Assembly (NCBI GenBank): GCA_025331435.1 | Contig: JAIWNI010000135.1 | Coordinates: forward strand, 1 to 64,000 | Length of the DNA stretch: 64,000 nt | Direction of reading: 5' to 3' | Origin: Choanephora cucurbitarum | Lineage: Eukaryota; Mucoromycota; Mucoromycetes; Mucorales; Choanephoraceae | Part shown: positions 11,566-23,075 of the stretch, in pieces | How positions within the stretch are numbered: the stretch's first letter is position 1 | Layout: every line of letters starts with the position of its first letter | Translations under genes and position numbers: made by a program | Notes under the pieces: generated by a model | What the model saw: only the letters and a program-made list of their open reading frames with translations | What the model was told of the DNA's origin: nothing | Database searches by the model: none

Positions 11566-12720
11566 ATGTCTAACTTAAAAACTTGCGCACAACAAAGGGC
11601 TTCTTTTAGGCCAATGAAGCATAATGCATTTTATGACGATATCATTGGACGAGAGAAAAGAGAAGATGATGATAGTATTCAGGACGATGATACTATCGAC
11701 TCGTGTTTTGAAAGCGATAGTCAAAAATACAATAGTGGAATATCTCAAGATTCAAGAGCAGAAACAATGGTATTAGCAGAGTTTTTGTCTACGACTGGAC
11801 CAGAACAATACATTAAGGATCATACAGGAGATCAACAACAACAACAACAGCATCTTACTCGCACAACTCGCTTACTCAATAAACTACGCAAGAAATCAAC
11901 CCATTCAAATCCACCCTTAAGGTTACCAAAAAAATCGCATGTTCCTTTATGTGTACCCTATGAAGATCAAACATTTCGATCTGTGTCATCGACAGCAACA
12001 ACTATCATGGCTGCCAATGATTCTTCTTTTGGTCATCCGGACATTACTAACAGGCCTACACCCACCATTCACAAGAAGCCTTCTTCCCAATTTCCAGTCA
12101 GAAGACAACCCTCCTACACGCAAACATCAGCCATGCGAGATTCAGGTGTCTACAGTGAGACAGCATCCGAAAAGGACTTTAACACGACCACCTCTTATGG
12201 ACCACCACCTATGCCCTTATTTACAAGTGTACTAAACGACCTTCGTTTTCCTCAGCCCCCTAAATCAGTGACAGGATCGCAAGCGCCTCCGCGTCCTGCT
12301 CCTCTCCCTCAGAGTGTTGCCTCTGCAGCTATTGCAAGTGCCATTCGATCTGTTCCTGAGGCAGCCTTGAAGAGGAAGTCTGTGCGCCTTCGACATGCTC
12401 AAGTACAGACCACGGATATGCCCGATACCTCACCGGTCACCTCTGACCAGAAATCATGTCCTCATTGTCGACAGGAAATCAGACCAGAAAATCTGGTGCG
12501 ATCCAGACGGCCTTCTTGTCCACCAGCATTAGCGACTGGACCTTTACAGAAGTCCGTTGAACCAGAACCTACGGAAGATGCCAAGGCTTTATTGGATATG
12601 ATCTTGAAGCTTAAATCTCAACTTGAAGAGGAAAAGCAATGCCGATTAAAATTGGAGGAAGCTATTTATAACAGGCAACATCAGCCAGTATACAAAATGC
12701 CTTTAACAAAGCAAATCTGA
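11566..12720 (+). CDS. unknown protein with CPHC motif and C-terminal coiled coil
   Basis: A single uninterrupted frame of 384 residues begins at the first ATG after a pyrimidine-rich leader. The N-terminal third is acidic (EKREDDDSIQDDD). A Gln run lies near residue 88, followed by a Pro/Ser-rich middle. Near residue 305 there is one CxxC pair (SCPHCRQEI). The last 50 residues are a heptad-rich charged helix (LLDMILKLKSQLEEEKQ), likely a coiled coil. No signal peptide or membrane segment. I do not recognise the family. The CPHC pair alone is not enough to call a zinc finger. Length of the open frame and the codon pattern favour a real gene. Confidence 0.7.
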   Translation: MSNLKTCAQQRASFRPMKHNAFYDDIIGREKREDDDSIQDDDTIDSCFESDSQKYNSGISQDSRAETMVLAEFLSTTGPEQYIKDHTGDQQQQQQHLTRTTRLLNKLRKKSTHSNPPLRLPKKSHVPLCVPYEDQTFRSVSSTATTIMAANDSSFGHPDITNRPTPTIHKKPSSQFPVRRQPSYTQTSAMRDSGVYSETASEKDFNTTTSYGPPPMPLFTSVLNDLRFPQPPKSVTGSQAPPRPAPLPQSVASAAIASAIRSVPEAALKRKSVRLRHAQVQTTDMPDTSPVTSDQKSCPHCRQEIRPENLVRSRRPSCPPALATGPLQKSVEPEPTEDAKALLDMILKLKSQLEEEKQCRLKLEEAIYNRQHQPVYKMPLTKQI

Positions 12721-14215
12721 AACAATGCAGTTCTCTTACTATCAAACTTAATGTGTACCATATCTTTATTCTTCTCTTTATTATTTAACACTTCTTTTTA
12801 AAGACAACTTTATAAATAAACAGACATTGAATTGTCTTGCTCAATAAAGTGTATTTTTTTTTTCGGAAATACGGTTTCTGATAGTCTAAAAACCCTTCCC
12901 ACACACACAATAATTGTATTGTACTCAACCAACCAAACAAAAAAAAAATTGGACTTTGGCTGATTGTACACATAAACAGGCTTGTTTGGTTTAATTATCC
13001 TTTTCTATTGTACAATACTGTTTTTCTTTATTCAAGAAGAAGGAATTTTGTATATTCAACTCTAAGTTTCCTTTTTTGTCCTGGCGACCTTGTGTGTCTG
13101 TGATACTAGCTTTTTTTTTTACCCAACACTATTGCACTCAATCGTTACTGATAACAAATTCACGTATTGATCTCTAGAATCATTCATTAGAAAATGAACA
13201 TAGAATCAAGGTGTTTTATGGCTATCTGAAATAGAGAGAGAGTACAAGCTTCAATGTTTCATGTACAAAAAAAAATATAGGCAATCTTTTGTTTGGGCGC
13301 CTTTTTTCTCTCTCTCTAAAGATGGGAATACAAACTAAGTGAATTGTACGCTCCAAGTTCTATTACGCCTTAACCTTAAGTCATTTGATAGTAATACGCT
13401 GATCATCCAGTCGTATTGACTAATCTCTCTTGAATTTTAGAATCAATTGATTCCTTTTCTCTCTCTCTTTTTTTAGAAGGAATATTCATGTTCAAAGTGC
13501 AAATAGCAGTAGTCTATGTCTTTCGTATGAACGATCAAAGCTTTGATTTCTCAGTTTTGCTTTGTTGCTTACTGATCTCTTTTATTTTTTCTTGCATGTG
13601 CATGAGTAAAGCCATTGGTGACTTTGGTTCTCTAGTCTATTTATACCTCCGCTTGAAAAGGTTCAACTTGCTGATTTGAAGTTACAAGATAGTACGGATG
13701 ATCTTTGCCGTCATTATTTTGACAGAATGATGAATAAAAATAAACCCAGTGAAGATCCTCTTTTTATGAACTTGATTTTACTGTTCATGAGCAATGTTCT
13801 ATCCACATCTTATTCCATAGGGCCATTCCTAATAAAAAAAAAAAAAAGAGCTTTCATTGAATTGCTTTATGTCTTTGTCCTTTTGCTGCTTTTAGAGATA
13901 AAAAAAAAATGGCGTTTTGTCATCATTCGCTTTAACCTGTTTGGGTCAGAATATGTTTGTATTCAGGCACAAAGATTTGATTGCCTCTATAAGTTCGATT
14001 TTGATAGATAATTTTAAAGGAATTTTCTTTTTATCATTGCGTAAAAAGCTTAATTGTCTCATGGTCGGGTCCTCTTTTTTTTTTTACAGTGGAGAGTTTT
14101 ATTTATTTCCAGCAAAATCCAGAAGCTGGCTTTTTTTAAATTATTATTAATTCACAGAGTATTTTTTTTTCTTTTTCTTTTTCTTTCTTCTCTCTTAATT
14201 CTTTTATTTACACTT
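12721..14215. other. gene-free stretch
   Basis: Short open frames occur (for example 13,488-13,679 and 13,676-14,011), but they are hydrophobic, low-complexity translations of T-rich DNA without domains. I see no supportable gene. The segment just before 14,216 is a T/C-rich leader of the RING gene. Confidence 0.45.
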
Positions 14216-15439
14216 ATGGGACAAAGACAATCCTCTCAACAGCCAAATAACCCTCAAGACAACACTGCTGACAACAACAGTAGTTCAAGTAACATCAGTC
14301 AAACTCAAAATACACCTGAAAGCAACAGAAGAGATCGAGTACTTCGCCCTAGACCACGAAGGTCAGCTACATCGAATACAGTACCCTATAGATTAAGAAG
14401 AGAAAGAAGTCCAGATGGTATCGCAAACACACCAGATACACTCTTTACCAGCCAAACGAGAGGAGAACAACAGATTGCAGACGCACTGGAAAGCACCGCA
14501 GCCAACTTGCCCCCATCCTCTCAAGTCCCTATGACAACCCCTCATGAAAACATGAGTCCGTTCTCTAGAATGATAGCTCAGGTGATAAGTGAGGCTGTGG
14601 TCGCATCCTTCCGTAATGGACATATCCCTCTCTTGCCCACTGCCAATCGCGAGAATGAACAAGAAAACAATGTGCGCCAACATTTGACGATGCATCTATC
14701 GCCAGATATTTTTCAACAAATTGAGCCCGAGAGTACAGAAAATTCATTTATGCAATTCATGCGTCTGCCTGTGATTGTCACCAGTGTCTCTCGTCCAAGT
14801 GAATCAAGCGCTGTGAATGCAGATGGACAGCCACCTACCACATCAGGTGAAGAGACAGAACTCACTCGTGTCATGATGTTGCCTGTCTTTCTCTATGGCC
14901 TCAGAACATCCACTGCTCAAACTGGCTCGAGTGATACACCTGCAGAGGAAGAGGCCAGTGCTGATACACAGCCTAGAAGACAGAGTGCTCGTATCAGAGA
15001 GAGATTAGAACGAGAACAACAGCCGGTAAGAGGATTGGGATCTGGTCAATGGACTGTCTATATCATCAGTGGTAATGGTGTTGAAGGCATGATGAACGAT
15101 AGTCCAAGTTATGAGGATTTACTTGATTTGGCTACCTTTATTGGACCTGCACGTCTTCCAACTGTCAGTCAAGAGGCCATTGATAACCATGTGCCTATCG
15201 TCAAATACACACAACAGGTTAAGCAAGCCATGTTGGGCAATGCAGATGGCTGTCAGGTCTGTCTTAGTAATTATCAGTCAGAAGAAGATGTTCGTATTCT
15301 TGATTGTCATCATGGATTTCATAAGGAATGCATAGACAAATGGTTAACTGAAGGACAGAACAAGTGTCCTTTATGTCGTCATCAACCTGTGCCTACGACT
15401 ACTACTACTGCCAATACGACAACACCCAATGCATCTTAA
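14216..15439 (+). CDS. RING-H2 E3 ubiquitin-protein ligase
   Basis: One exon, 407 residues from the ATG at 14,216. The frame is open further upstream but only over T-rich leader DNA. The N-terminus MGQRQS fits an N-myristoylation signal (Gly2, Ser6). A long Gln/Asn/Ser-rich, probably disordered region follows. The RING-H2 finger lies at about residues 346-388: C-x2-C-x14-C-x-H-x2-H-x2-C-x11-C-x2-C, starting CQVCL and ending CPLCRH, with the Trp of DKWL that usually contacts the E2. RING-H2 proteins bring a ubiquitin-charged E2 to a substrate. The substrate cannot be read from sequence. Predicted myristoylation suggests membrane association (inference). Confidence 0.88.
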   Translation: MGQRQSSQQPNNPQDNTADNNSSSSNISQTQNTPESNRRDRVLRPRPRRSATSNTVPYRLRRERSPDGIANTPDTLFTSQTRGEQQIADALESTAANLPPSSQVPMTTPHENMSPFSRMIAQVISEAVVASFRNGHIPLLPTANRENEQENNVRQHLTMHLSPDIFQQIEPESTENSFMQFMRLPVIVTSVSRPSESSAVNADGQPPTTSGEETELTRVMMLPVFLYGLRTSTAQTGSSDTPAEEEASADTQPRRQSARIRERLEREQQPVRGLGSGQWTVYIISGNGVEGMMNDSPSYEDLLDLATFIGPARLPTVSQEAIDNHVPIVKYTQQVKQAMLGNADGCQVCLSNYQSEEDVRILDCHHGFHKECIDKWLTEGQNKCPLCRHQPVPTTTTTANTTTPNAS

Positions 15440-16896
15440 AACTATTGTATACATTTTGCATCTCTAATATTCTTTTTTTTTTTTAAATGTTGCATGTATA
15501 ATACAACACATGATACCCTTTCGTTTCTTCAAGGTGTTTACACTTTTTAATCAGTGGCTTCTTTTGAATGATAAATAAAACACGAATTCTCTAAAACGCG
15601 TTCTTTATGAAAGAAAAGTCATACAAAAATGACTAGCACTTGTTGGATGATGATGTAATACTCTTGCTGATAGTTAATTGAGATAGTAAGATCTCTCTAA
15701 CAGAACAAAAGGTGAAATGAATTCAACTGTTAGAGATGAATAGAATCTAATCTGAAGAGAGAATGGAAAGCACTATCTCTGTTTGAAGCATACAAAAGCT
15801 TATTATTGAATAAAAGAAAAAAAGAGGTATTTGCGTAATTAGAAGATGATGCAACCTAGCTATCTCTTTTACTTGTGATGAAATAAATGATTGCTTCAAA
15901 TGATTGTCTATTAAATACAGAGACTATCAATAGAGATTATAGCCTTAAGGAAGTAACAACATTTAGTTTTGAAATGATTGCCTATTAAATGTATTTTATC
16001 AACTTGGAAATAATCGGATCTGTAAAGTGCTCTTTTAGAATAATGATGACGATACAAAATCTGATTAAATCACTCTCTCTTTCTTTTATCAAACGTCATT
16101 CTCTATGCAAAAACCTGTGTCACTCTTAAATCAAGGGAGGGATTACTTCTAAGATTCAGTTATGTACATGCTTACTTGTGTAACTAAGGCTACCTTTTAT
16201 GTTATGTTAGCTGTCAAGTATTCTTGATTTGACAACATATTTGGTTCATTCTATGGATCAGCATAATACGAAGATTGAATGATAACAAGAGAATCAGTCT
16301 AGAGACTCACTTGCTATAAGCACTTACTGATATCATAGAGTATTCTGTTGAAAATGAATCAGCTGTTGATCTTATGGTCCCTTAAAGAACCCCAAAAAAG
16401 AAAGCAGTTTTAAGCTTTTTTTTTTAAAAGAAAAATAGGCCATGTATTCCAATAGATAATGATACTATTATCTTATAGTAAACAAGACTTCCCTTCTTTA
16501 TAGTACACTTGGCTGTAGATAATCGAACATCATCATGATTCTATAGGACTGATATTACGTAATATCATCATAAAAAATGCTTTTCTTTACTGACTATAGT
16601 ATTCCCTTAACGATGATTCTGTTTTTGATTTTGTTTGTATAAAAATATTCTGTGTTACAGAAATCATGAGTTTAAACTTATTTTGATATGGAAATACATA
16701 ATCATGATAAGCTTATGTATTTCAGAAAAGGAAATTCTGGTTTATTATTATTTTACAGAAAAATCCTCTTACACACACCTCTTTACCCCCTCCCTTAATG
16801 ATCACCACAAGAGATTTTTTCTGTGAAACAAAGGCAGTTTTTGTGTAGCATGCAGTTAAGATTCCTTTTTTGGACAGTCCTTGAATTTTCTCCAAA

Positions 16897-17005
16897 AATG
16901 GGTGGGGGGTATTCCTCATATAGGAATTGGGGGCCATTTCTCAAATAATATTGGGGGTGCTCTCAAATAATATTGGGGGTACTTTTCAAATAAGAATGGG
17001 GGGAT
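16897..17005. repeat. G5-bearing tandem repeat, about five copies
   Basis: Degenerate units of roughly 22-25 bp share the pattern TCAAATAATATTGGGGGT. The best-matched copies start near 16,941 and 16,963, with flanking weaker ones. Each copy carries a run of five or six G. A single related unit (CTCAAATGGGGGGATT) recurs at about 17,694. Such spaced G-runs on one strand could form a quadruplex, though runs this far apart would leave long loops. Confidence 0.75.
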
Positions 17006-17461
17006 GCAGAAGAGTATTTTTGCTTCATTTTATTGGTAGAAAAAACTGTACTAATGCTGCTAGGCTTTAACACTCATTTGCGTCACTTACCTTATGGTTG
17101 AAACCAGAACAGCTAAGGCATTCTAGCAGAACGCTTTGGTTTGGATTGACAGTAGAAAACACCTTAGAAGCTCAAGTAGTTTAGGCGCCTTTGCACTTGG
17201 TGCATCTATTTGTTGTTAAAGAATATGCAAGCCATCTATAGAAAGAAGATGATGTTAAAACTCTTATCTCATCTGTAGTGCCTTAAAAACTAACCTACAG
17301 TTTGGGTCTCTTCTGTACTTTTCAAAGCAAACACACTAGATACTGTTGCATCTTGAGCGCGTTGGGAACAAAGAGCTACTCTGCCATTAGAAGCGTGTTA
17401 GTTGCCATCCAAAGCAAAGAAATACCTAAAACTCACCTTAGAAGATAAAGGAAAGAGAAAA

Positions 17462-17536
17462 TTTTTTCTAAGTATTAGGGATTAGTTACTAGTTTATAGC
17501 AGTCACCCCTTCAATCTCAAAAGTACTTAGAAAAAA
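17462..17536. repeat. 75 bp inverted repeat (hairpin)
   Basis: The arms TTTTTTCTAAGTA (17,462-17,474) and TACTTAGAAAAAA (17,524-17,536) are perfect 13-base reverse complements around a spacer of about 49 bp. It may be a tiny foldback element or part of a larger decayed transposon. Confidence 0.6.
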
Positions 17537-18170
17537 AATGAAGAAAAAACTCGACAAGCACCCAAACCAACACCGGCGTTCACAATTTTACGTTTCTGGT
17601 GGAATTGTCACACCTATTCTCCCAAAGCGTTTTGTTTGCCTTACTAGACTACCATTTTTATTAACACAGTCTTACAAAAATCCAAATGTAGAACTCAAAT
17701 GGGGGGATTACACAGTTTTTATCCAATGAAATGTAGCCTGCTAGTTAAGTTTCCTTTTTTGATACCCAATTTCTCTTGTGGTGATGTGTGTCATCCTATA
17801 GGCATTGTCTATTTCTCGAATGATGTCATACATGCCCCCCCTCTTTTTTTTTTAAATTATTTTCTGAAACTGTGACAATGTTTCTGTGTTCCAATCATAA
17901 AAATTTTTTTTTATTTTTATTTTTATTTTTTGATGATCAGGGTTATAACCAAGGAGATATGGTATTTATAGGAGTAAATATCTCCTTTAATATGGCTTAT
18001 ATGGAGAATAAAAAAAAGAGATAGAGAAAAGCCTGTTTATCTTTTCTCCCCTCCTTTTTTTTTCTTTAAAATAATAATAATAAAAAAGAAATCCAGCTCT
18101 TTTTTTTTACGGTAAATAAATATGTACATAGAACATAAATGCGAATGATGTTATTTTAAGATGCATGCAA

Positions 18171-18196
18171 TGTGTGTGTGTGTGTGTGTGTGTGTG
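18171..18196. repeat. (TG)13 microsatellite
   Basis: Twenty-six bases of uninterrupted TG dinucleotides lie just beyond the stop codon of the C2H2 zinc-finger gene, on its 3' side. Confidence 0.95.
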
Positions 18197-18203
18197 CATA
18201 AAA

Positions 18204-19305
18204 TTACAAGGGAAAAGAATAAGTGTTTACCAAAGAAGACATAGTGTTAGGCATATAGGCAGGTTGAGTAAATGGAAAGGGTTGCATTTGTTGTTGAAGT
18301 AGTTGTTGTTCCTGATAGACTGCTTCAGCCTGTTTCTTGGCTGCTTCTCTTTCTTTCTTTAGACGTCGCCATTCTTTACGCATCTCTTTAAATTCAGCTG
18401 GATGTCTTTTAGGTCCCTAAGGTAGAAGGGTGAGTAGGATAAAGAAAAAGAAAAAAGAATGAACTTACATGTTGTTGCATACTGACATGCGCATTAAGAT
18501 GATTCAGTGTACCATAAGCCTTTGTACAACCAGGCCAGTTACAATGATAGAGACGTTCAATTTCATCGTATCTTCTACGTGGTCTCTTTCGTTGATTTGT
18601 ACCAGGAATAGCTACAAATGAATAGGCTTTATCAGAAGATGTGGATGATACGGATGACTGTCTTCTCATATAAGAAGGTGTCATACCCATACCGGTGGTA
18701 GGAAAACCATTGATCATCGCATTCTCTGAGGTATGCATATTCAGTGCTGTCATAGGAGAACTGATAGGTGAATTCAGATGGTTAGTTATCAACTGTTGAG
18801 GTTCGGTCAGGCCCGCGGCAATGACTGGATTGAATAGGGTATGTTGTTCCATAAAGCCTGAAGGGTTCATGATCATAGGATTCGATGAACGTGTCGATGT
18901 GGTGATAGGTACATTATTGGCAGGAAACAGGGCCACAGCATCATCGACAGCAGGGATAGAGTCATTCTCGCGAGGGTTGGTATAACTATAGAGTAAGTTG
19001 GTAGGTGCAGATGTGATTGAGGTTTCTGGTAAAAAGGAAACTGGGTGTGTATCATGTTGAATTAAGGGTTGTGCTGTGGTAGTGATCATACTGGCAGTGA
19101 CAGCAGTGGCTGCTTGAAGAGCTGCTTCTGTAGCTGCCTTTGTCATCTCTTCTTCTTTTGATCCATTCTTTTCTGTCAAGAGATGGGATAGTGGAGGTAA
19201 AGAAGGTAATTCTAATTGTTGTAGATAGGGTGCACTTTGTTGTCTTCTCTCCAAAAGTGTCTGAGGCTCTGATAGAGGGAAAGTATGAGTGGTAGGTTGA
19301 GCCAT
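18204..19305 (-). CDS. single C2H2 zinc-finger protein, probable transcription factor
   Basis: Two exons, 19305-18469 and 18416-18204, with a 52 nt phase-0 intron, give 349 residues. One C2H2 finger lies at Cys255, Cys260, His273 and His279 (C-x4-C-x12-H-x5-H; finger text CNWPGCTKAYGTLNHLNAH). The intron falls directly after the last His. Behind it is a basic stretch GPKRHPAEFKEMRKEWRRLKK that is conserved with such fingers in other fungi as far as I recall. A Gln-rich tail follows. The N-terminal 240 residues are Ser/Thr/Pro-rich with Ala/Thr runs, typical of activation or disordered regions, and a basic RKRPRRR patch before the finger may be a nuclear localisation signal. DNA target unknown. 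The final ten codons read through a possible GT donor to a stop, so the true C-terminus is slightly uncertain. Confidence 0.85.
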
Positions 19306-19893
19306 GTTAATTATAGAAAAAGAAATAAAAGAAAAAAATAGCCCAAAAAAAGATTGCTTTCAATTTAAGGCACTGGATAGTAATCAATTATCGGAGATTG
19401 CTTATGACGTCAAGCTAAAAAAAAAGAGCATTCAACAGAGTGTCACAAAAGTAAATGCGGGTACATGTTGTGGGTAACTCATATCAAAAGTCAGAACAGA
19501 CAAAATATGCAAAGTAACACCAAGTATGGAAAACTCATGTGAGTCTGTATGATGAAACCTTTTTAATAGAGTTGTCAATCCAACTATGAGGATTATCACT
19601 CTCTGTTGTACTACACTTGCCTTGTTTAAGTGAAATAACCTTAAAAAAATTTTATTTGGGAGGTGTTTGATCAACGTATTCTCTTGAATATCAATGATAC
19701 ATCGTTCGTAGTACATAAAAAAAAGAGAGTTTGGTGAAAGGTATTATTTAAAAGATAGTGGATTCTGATTGGCTGAGACTGTACTTCATTTAGTGCATGG
19801 TTACAATATGTGTTCCTGGTGAATAACTGTCTTGAGAAAAAAGAATATCATTTGTATTATGATCCAAACAGAAGTGGTATTCTTTTATTATTA
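19306..19893. other. intergenic stretch
   Basis: No supportable gene. A minus-strand open frame at 19,432-19,716 (94 residues) has no domain and lies in the promoter-side region of the C2H2 gene. Confidence 0.4.
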
Positions 19894-21693
19894 TCAAATT
19901 TCAACAGCAAAGATACCACCTTGGTTATCACCCACCATACTGGTCTCAGCGAATCGATAATGTTCTTGCTTAAGATACTGTTGTATACTAGGCTTCAGTT
20001 TACTCTGTTTCTTACTCAACCCACTTGCACCTGAATGATGACCTGTGCCTGTGACAATATAGATCACACCTGAATAAGATGTCTTTAGATGTTGAAGTCG
20101 ATCCTCTACAATATCCAGTGCTTCATCCTCATGAAGACCATGAAGATCAATGAATGCTTCATGCTTTGATCGTTGATTAAAGATCCTTTGACTGGCTTCA
20201 GTATGCATTTCCTGCATCAGACGATTGTAATGCTTGGCTTCCATTGAATACAATTTGGCTCTAGCACCATCTCCCTTGAGATAATACTCTGTTGCCTTAC
20301 TGAAGAATCGATTACGTAGCATACCATACTCAATGGCTTTTTCTCGCTAATAGAATCATCAGTCTCTTGTTTTAACTATCTGTTTATATATACCTCTTTC
20401 ATATAAATAGAATTCAATGAACTACCTGTCTCTAACCAAGGTAAATGAACAGGTCGAGTTAATTCCTGCATACTGTATTTATAGGGTTTGGCATGATATT
20501 GCATCGATTGCTTTGATTTGGGATTAGACTGTACTGCCTGTTTCTTCTTCTTTTTGGCTGCTTCAGCAAAATTAATGGCAGTTGGTTGTGTAGTCTTCTG
20601 CTTAGATGGTTTTGTAGAGGCTGCTGCTGCTAAAGTAGGAAACTCTTCTTCTTCTTTAGAGGGTTGTGTGATAGGTTGTGTCTTGACTGATTTCACTGTA
20701 GAAGACAGGGCAGGATAGTTGCCTGGATCATAGATAGATGGTTTAGGCTTAGGTTTGTTGTCTGGTATCGATATTTTATTGGCCACTTCTTGAATGTCAA
20801 TTCGATGAGAGAATTCACAAGAATCACCCTTTAAACAACCTCCTTGAAGCCTAACCAAAAAAATAAAAGGAATGTTCATCTAAAGATCATCTCTCTCATT
20901 ATATCTATCATGATTACCAAAATTTACACACTTTCTCTTGTAAATCATGAGCAAACCAACAATCTTTTCTATAACATTCGCCTGCTAAAAAGTGTCGACA
21001 GACAGGTCTTCTTTTGGTCTGTTGTGGTAAGGTAGGTTGAGTAGCCAACTTTTTGTTCAAGAGGGCTTCAATGGCTCTATCAGCATCATAATCATACTGT
21101 TCCAATGTCTCTATCAGTTCCTCATCTTTTAGGTCTGAAAAGATTGTCTGCATCATCTGAAGGGCTGACATGTCTTCATCTACATTATCAGCCTGTTTCT
21201 CTTCTACCGAGGGTACTTCAAGTGAAAGTCGATTGATGTCCTGAATGGTGTGAGCATCATAGAGTGAACCACGATAGAACTGTAAGGTAGGGTCAAATTC
21301 ATGTTCATTGCCGCGTGCATAAGGTTCAAATGACTGCCAACTGTTGTGTTGTTCAGACCAGATCTGCTTTAGGTCATGAGGTGGACAGGAAGGTGTCCAA
21401 TCTTTGTTCCAAACAGGTTGTTGCATACTCGTCACTGGTTCGTCATCATCAAACAGATGACTAGAGATAAAGCGTTCACCTAGATCATCTAGTTCATCAT
21501 CTTCTTCTGTCTGTTTTGTTTCAAATGGGTCAAACATAGGTTCTGACTTGTAATGCTTGGGTTTAACTTGACTATAGAGATATCATTTGTCAGCGTATAA
21601 CATCAGAGGCTATACCTCTCTCTTATTGTGTCTTTTATTTCTTTCTTACGCTTGAAAAGCATCAAAGATAGTGTTATTTGACCACTCTGTCAT
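19894..21693 (-). CDS. CUE / CCCH zinc finger / DUF1771 / Smr protein, Cue2-like
   Basis: Four exons, 21693-21650, 21571-20918, 20850-20394 and 20346-19894, give 535 residues with consistent phases. Domains in order: an acidic N-terminus; a CUE-type ubiquitin-binding helix bundle (about 148-188, ALQMMQTIFSDL and YDYDADRAIEALL); two CCCH zinc fingers (from about Cys206 and Cys230, ending WFAH and CEFSH); a linker; a DUF1771 helix (about 386-448); and a C-terminal Smr domain with D452-L-H454-G and TGTGHHS. Yeast Cue2 and worm NONU-1 combine CUE and Smr domains and cleave mRNA at collided ribosomes in no-go decay. The D-x-H catalytic motif is present. Whether this protein does the same job is inference; the CCCH fingers suggest RNA binding. 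The second CCCH finger is split by an intron inside a Trp codon. Confidence 0.9.
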
Positions 21694-21878
21694 GTTGTGA
21701 AAATAATAATTACAATAGGAGAGAGTAAAATAAAAATGAGAGAGAAAGAGAGAAAAAAATTTTTTTTATTATGGTAGAGTGACTTTAAGGCTGATGGGTT
21801 GCATGATTTGTACTACAGTTTTTTTTTATAGCGATATTTACAGAGAGAGAATATATACAAAATGAGGTTAAACGCATA

Positions 21879-22082
21879 CTATAGATACACCATGGCATTA
21901 CGACGTCGAAGAGCATAGACCGGTAAATCTATTTGATCACCTAGGATATCCACAGTAACAATCTGTCTAGGGTCAGATCGAATCCAAGAATTGATTCTGT
22001 CCAAATCAAATTTAGACACTGACATTTTAGTCTTTTGCTTTGAATTAAATCTTGGTTTAGAAGGTAAAATGACTGTGTTCAT
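21879..22082 (-). CDS. small ORF of unknown function
   Basis: A 67-residue frame with ATG at 22,082 and TAG at 21,879. The composition is ordinary and not low-complexity (FDLDRINSWIRSDPRQIVTV and DILGDQIDLPVYALRRRN), which sets it apart from chance frames nearby. A polypurine run lies just upstream. I recognise no family. It could be a real small protein or the last exon of a larger gene; no upstream splice site was convincing. Confidence 0.35.
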   Translation of the reverse strand: MNTVILPSKPRFNSKQKTKMSVSKFDLDRINSWIRSDPRQIVTVDILGDQIDLPVYALRRRNAMVYL

Positions 22083-23075
22083 GTTTAATAATAAGAAGAA
22101 AAGAAAAAAAAAAAGGGAAGAGAGATGTTGACTTTTCTTTTAAAACTAGTTTTCAGTCCATCCTCACGCCATAAAAAGACTTATTGAAATGATGTGATAT
22201 AGATATCAAACAAAAAAAAAAGTGGCCTTATTTTTTTTTTTTTAGACCGGAGAAAATAGGTTTGACTACTCTAAAGGAAAGGAAAGGGGATTCACTCTTA
22301 AAGCCCTAATGAGTGTGATTGAATTCAATTGATGATACAATAAGAAACCCTTTTAATTATAGTGAAATGAATTAAATAAGATGCACTCATGTCCTGACTT
22401 TATACAATGATCACCTCAGTTTATATGGGATAAAATTTAATTATCTCGGTAAATGGAAAGAACCATCTTTATAACAAACTAAAATAGGAGAATGAGAGAG
22501 AGAGAGAGAGGCAAATCAAAAGGAGGAAAGATATACTAAAGAGTACGATTGAGTTAAGAAAGAAAGGAATTAAGGAGCCACAAGAGAATAAACAAGTAGA
22601 CAAGACAATAAAAGAGTAGATTTCATTTGATAAGATTCTTAAATTCATATACTAAGTGAATATTAAAGTGACAATCATCATGAGTGAGTAGAAGTATGGG
22701 CAAATGTAGTCTCCTTGCTTCATGGTGTATTGTTTCTATCAAATCATGCTGTGGTTATGCTTTTATAAAAAGCTTACAGTTGTTGACAGTCTCTGAAGAA
22801 ACACTTACTGCAGGTGGTTATTTGGTTCTCTCATGTTTCGATCAGGGACAGCTTTATTTTGAAGATAGATGCTACACTTCTTTCATAGACTGATTTCTTC
22901 TTTCTCCTTTTTTTTTAAACAGATAGACTCCTTGTTCATATACTACTCTTGTAAATGGGAGTGAGATAGACTGTAGCATATATAACAAAAAAAACAAACC
23001 TTTCTTTTGGTTTATTTTTTTTTATCTTTTATATCACATTCGTTTCCATTTCAACCTTACATTCGTTTATTCAAC
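22083..23075. other. gene-free stretch
   Basis: No supportable gene. AT-rich with a (GA)n run near 22,493-22,510. An open frame at 22,684-22,893 lacks an ATG start of useful length and has no domain. It likely carries the promoter of the secreted protein gene at 23,076. Confidence 0.45.

Larger units (their letters stand above)
15440..18203. other. long gene-free stretch with repeats
   Basis: About 2.8 kb with no convincing gene. It contains a five-copy G-rich tandem array (about 16,897-17,005), a 14-base inverted pair (16,801-16,814 and 17,772-17,785), a small hairpin (17,462-17,536) and a TG microsatellite (18,171-18,196). An open frame at 17,538-17,729 (63 residues) has no domain that I recognise. 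The repeats suggest a small or decayed transposon between about 16.7 and 17.9 kb. Confidence 0.45.

Noticed and set aside
13488..14150. Hydrophobic open frames before the RING gene
   Set aside because: They are T-rich low-complexity translations with no domain and overlap each other; they look like chance frames in a 5' leader.
19432..19716. 94-codon minus-strand open frame upstream of the C2H2 gene
   Set aside because: No domain, ordinary chance length for AT-rich DNA, and no supporting splice sites.
22684..22893. 70-codon Cys-rich open frame
   Set aside because: It begins with GTG, not ATG, and has no domain or splice partner.
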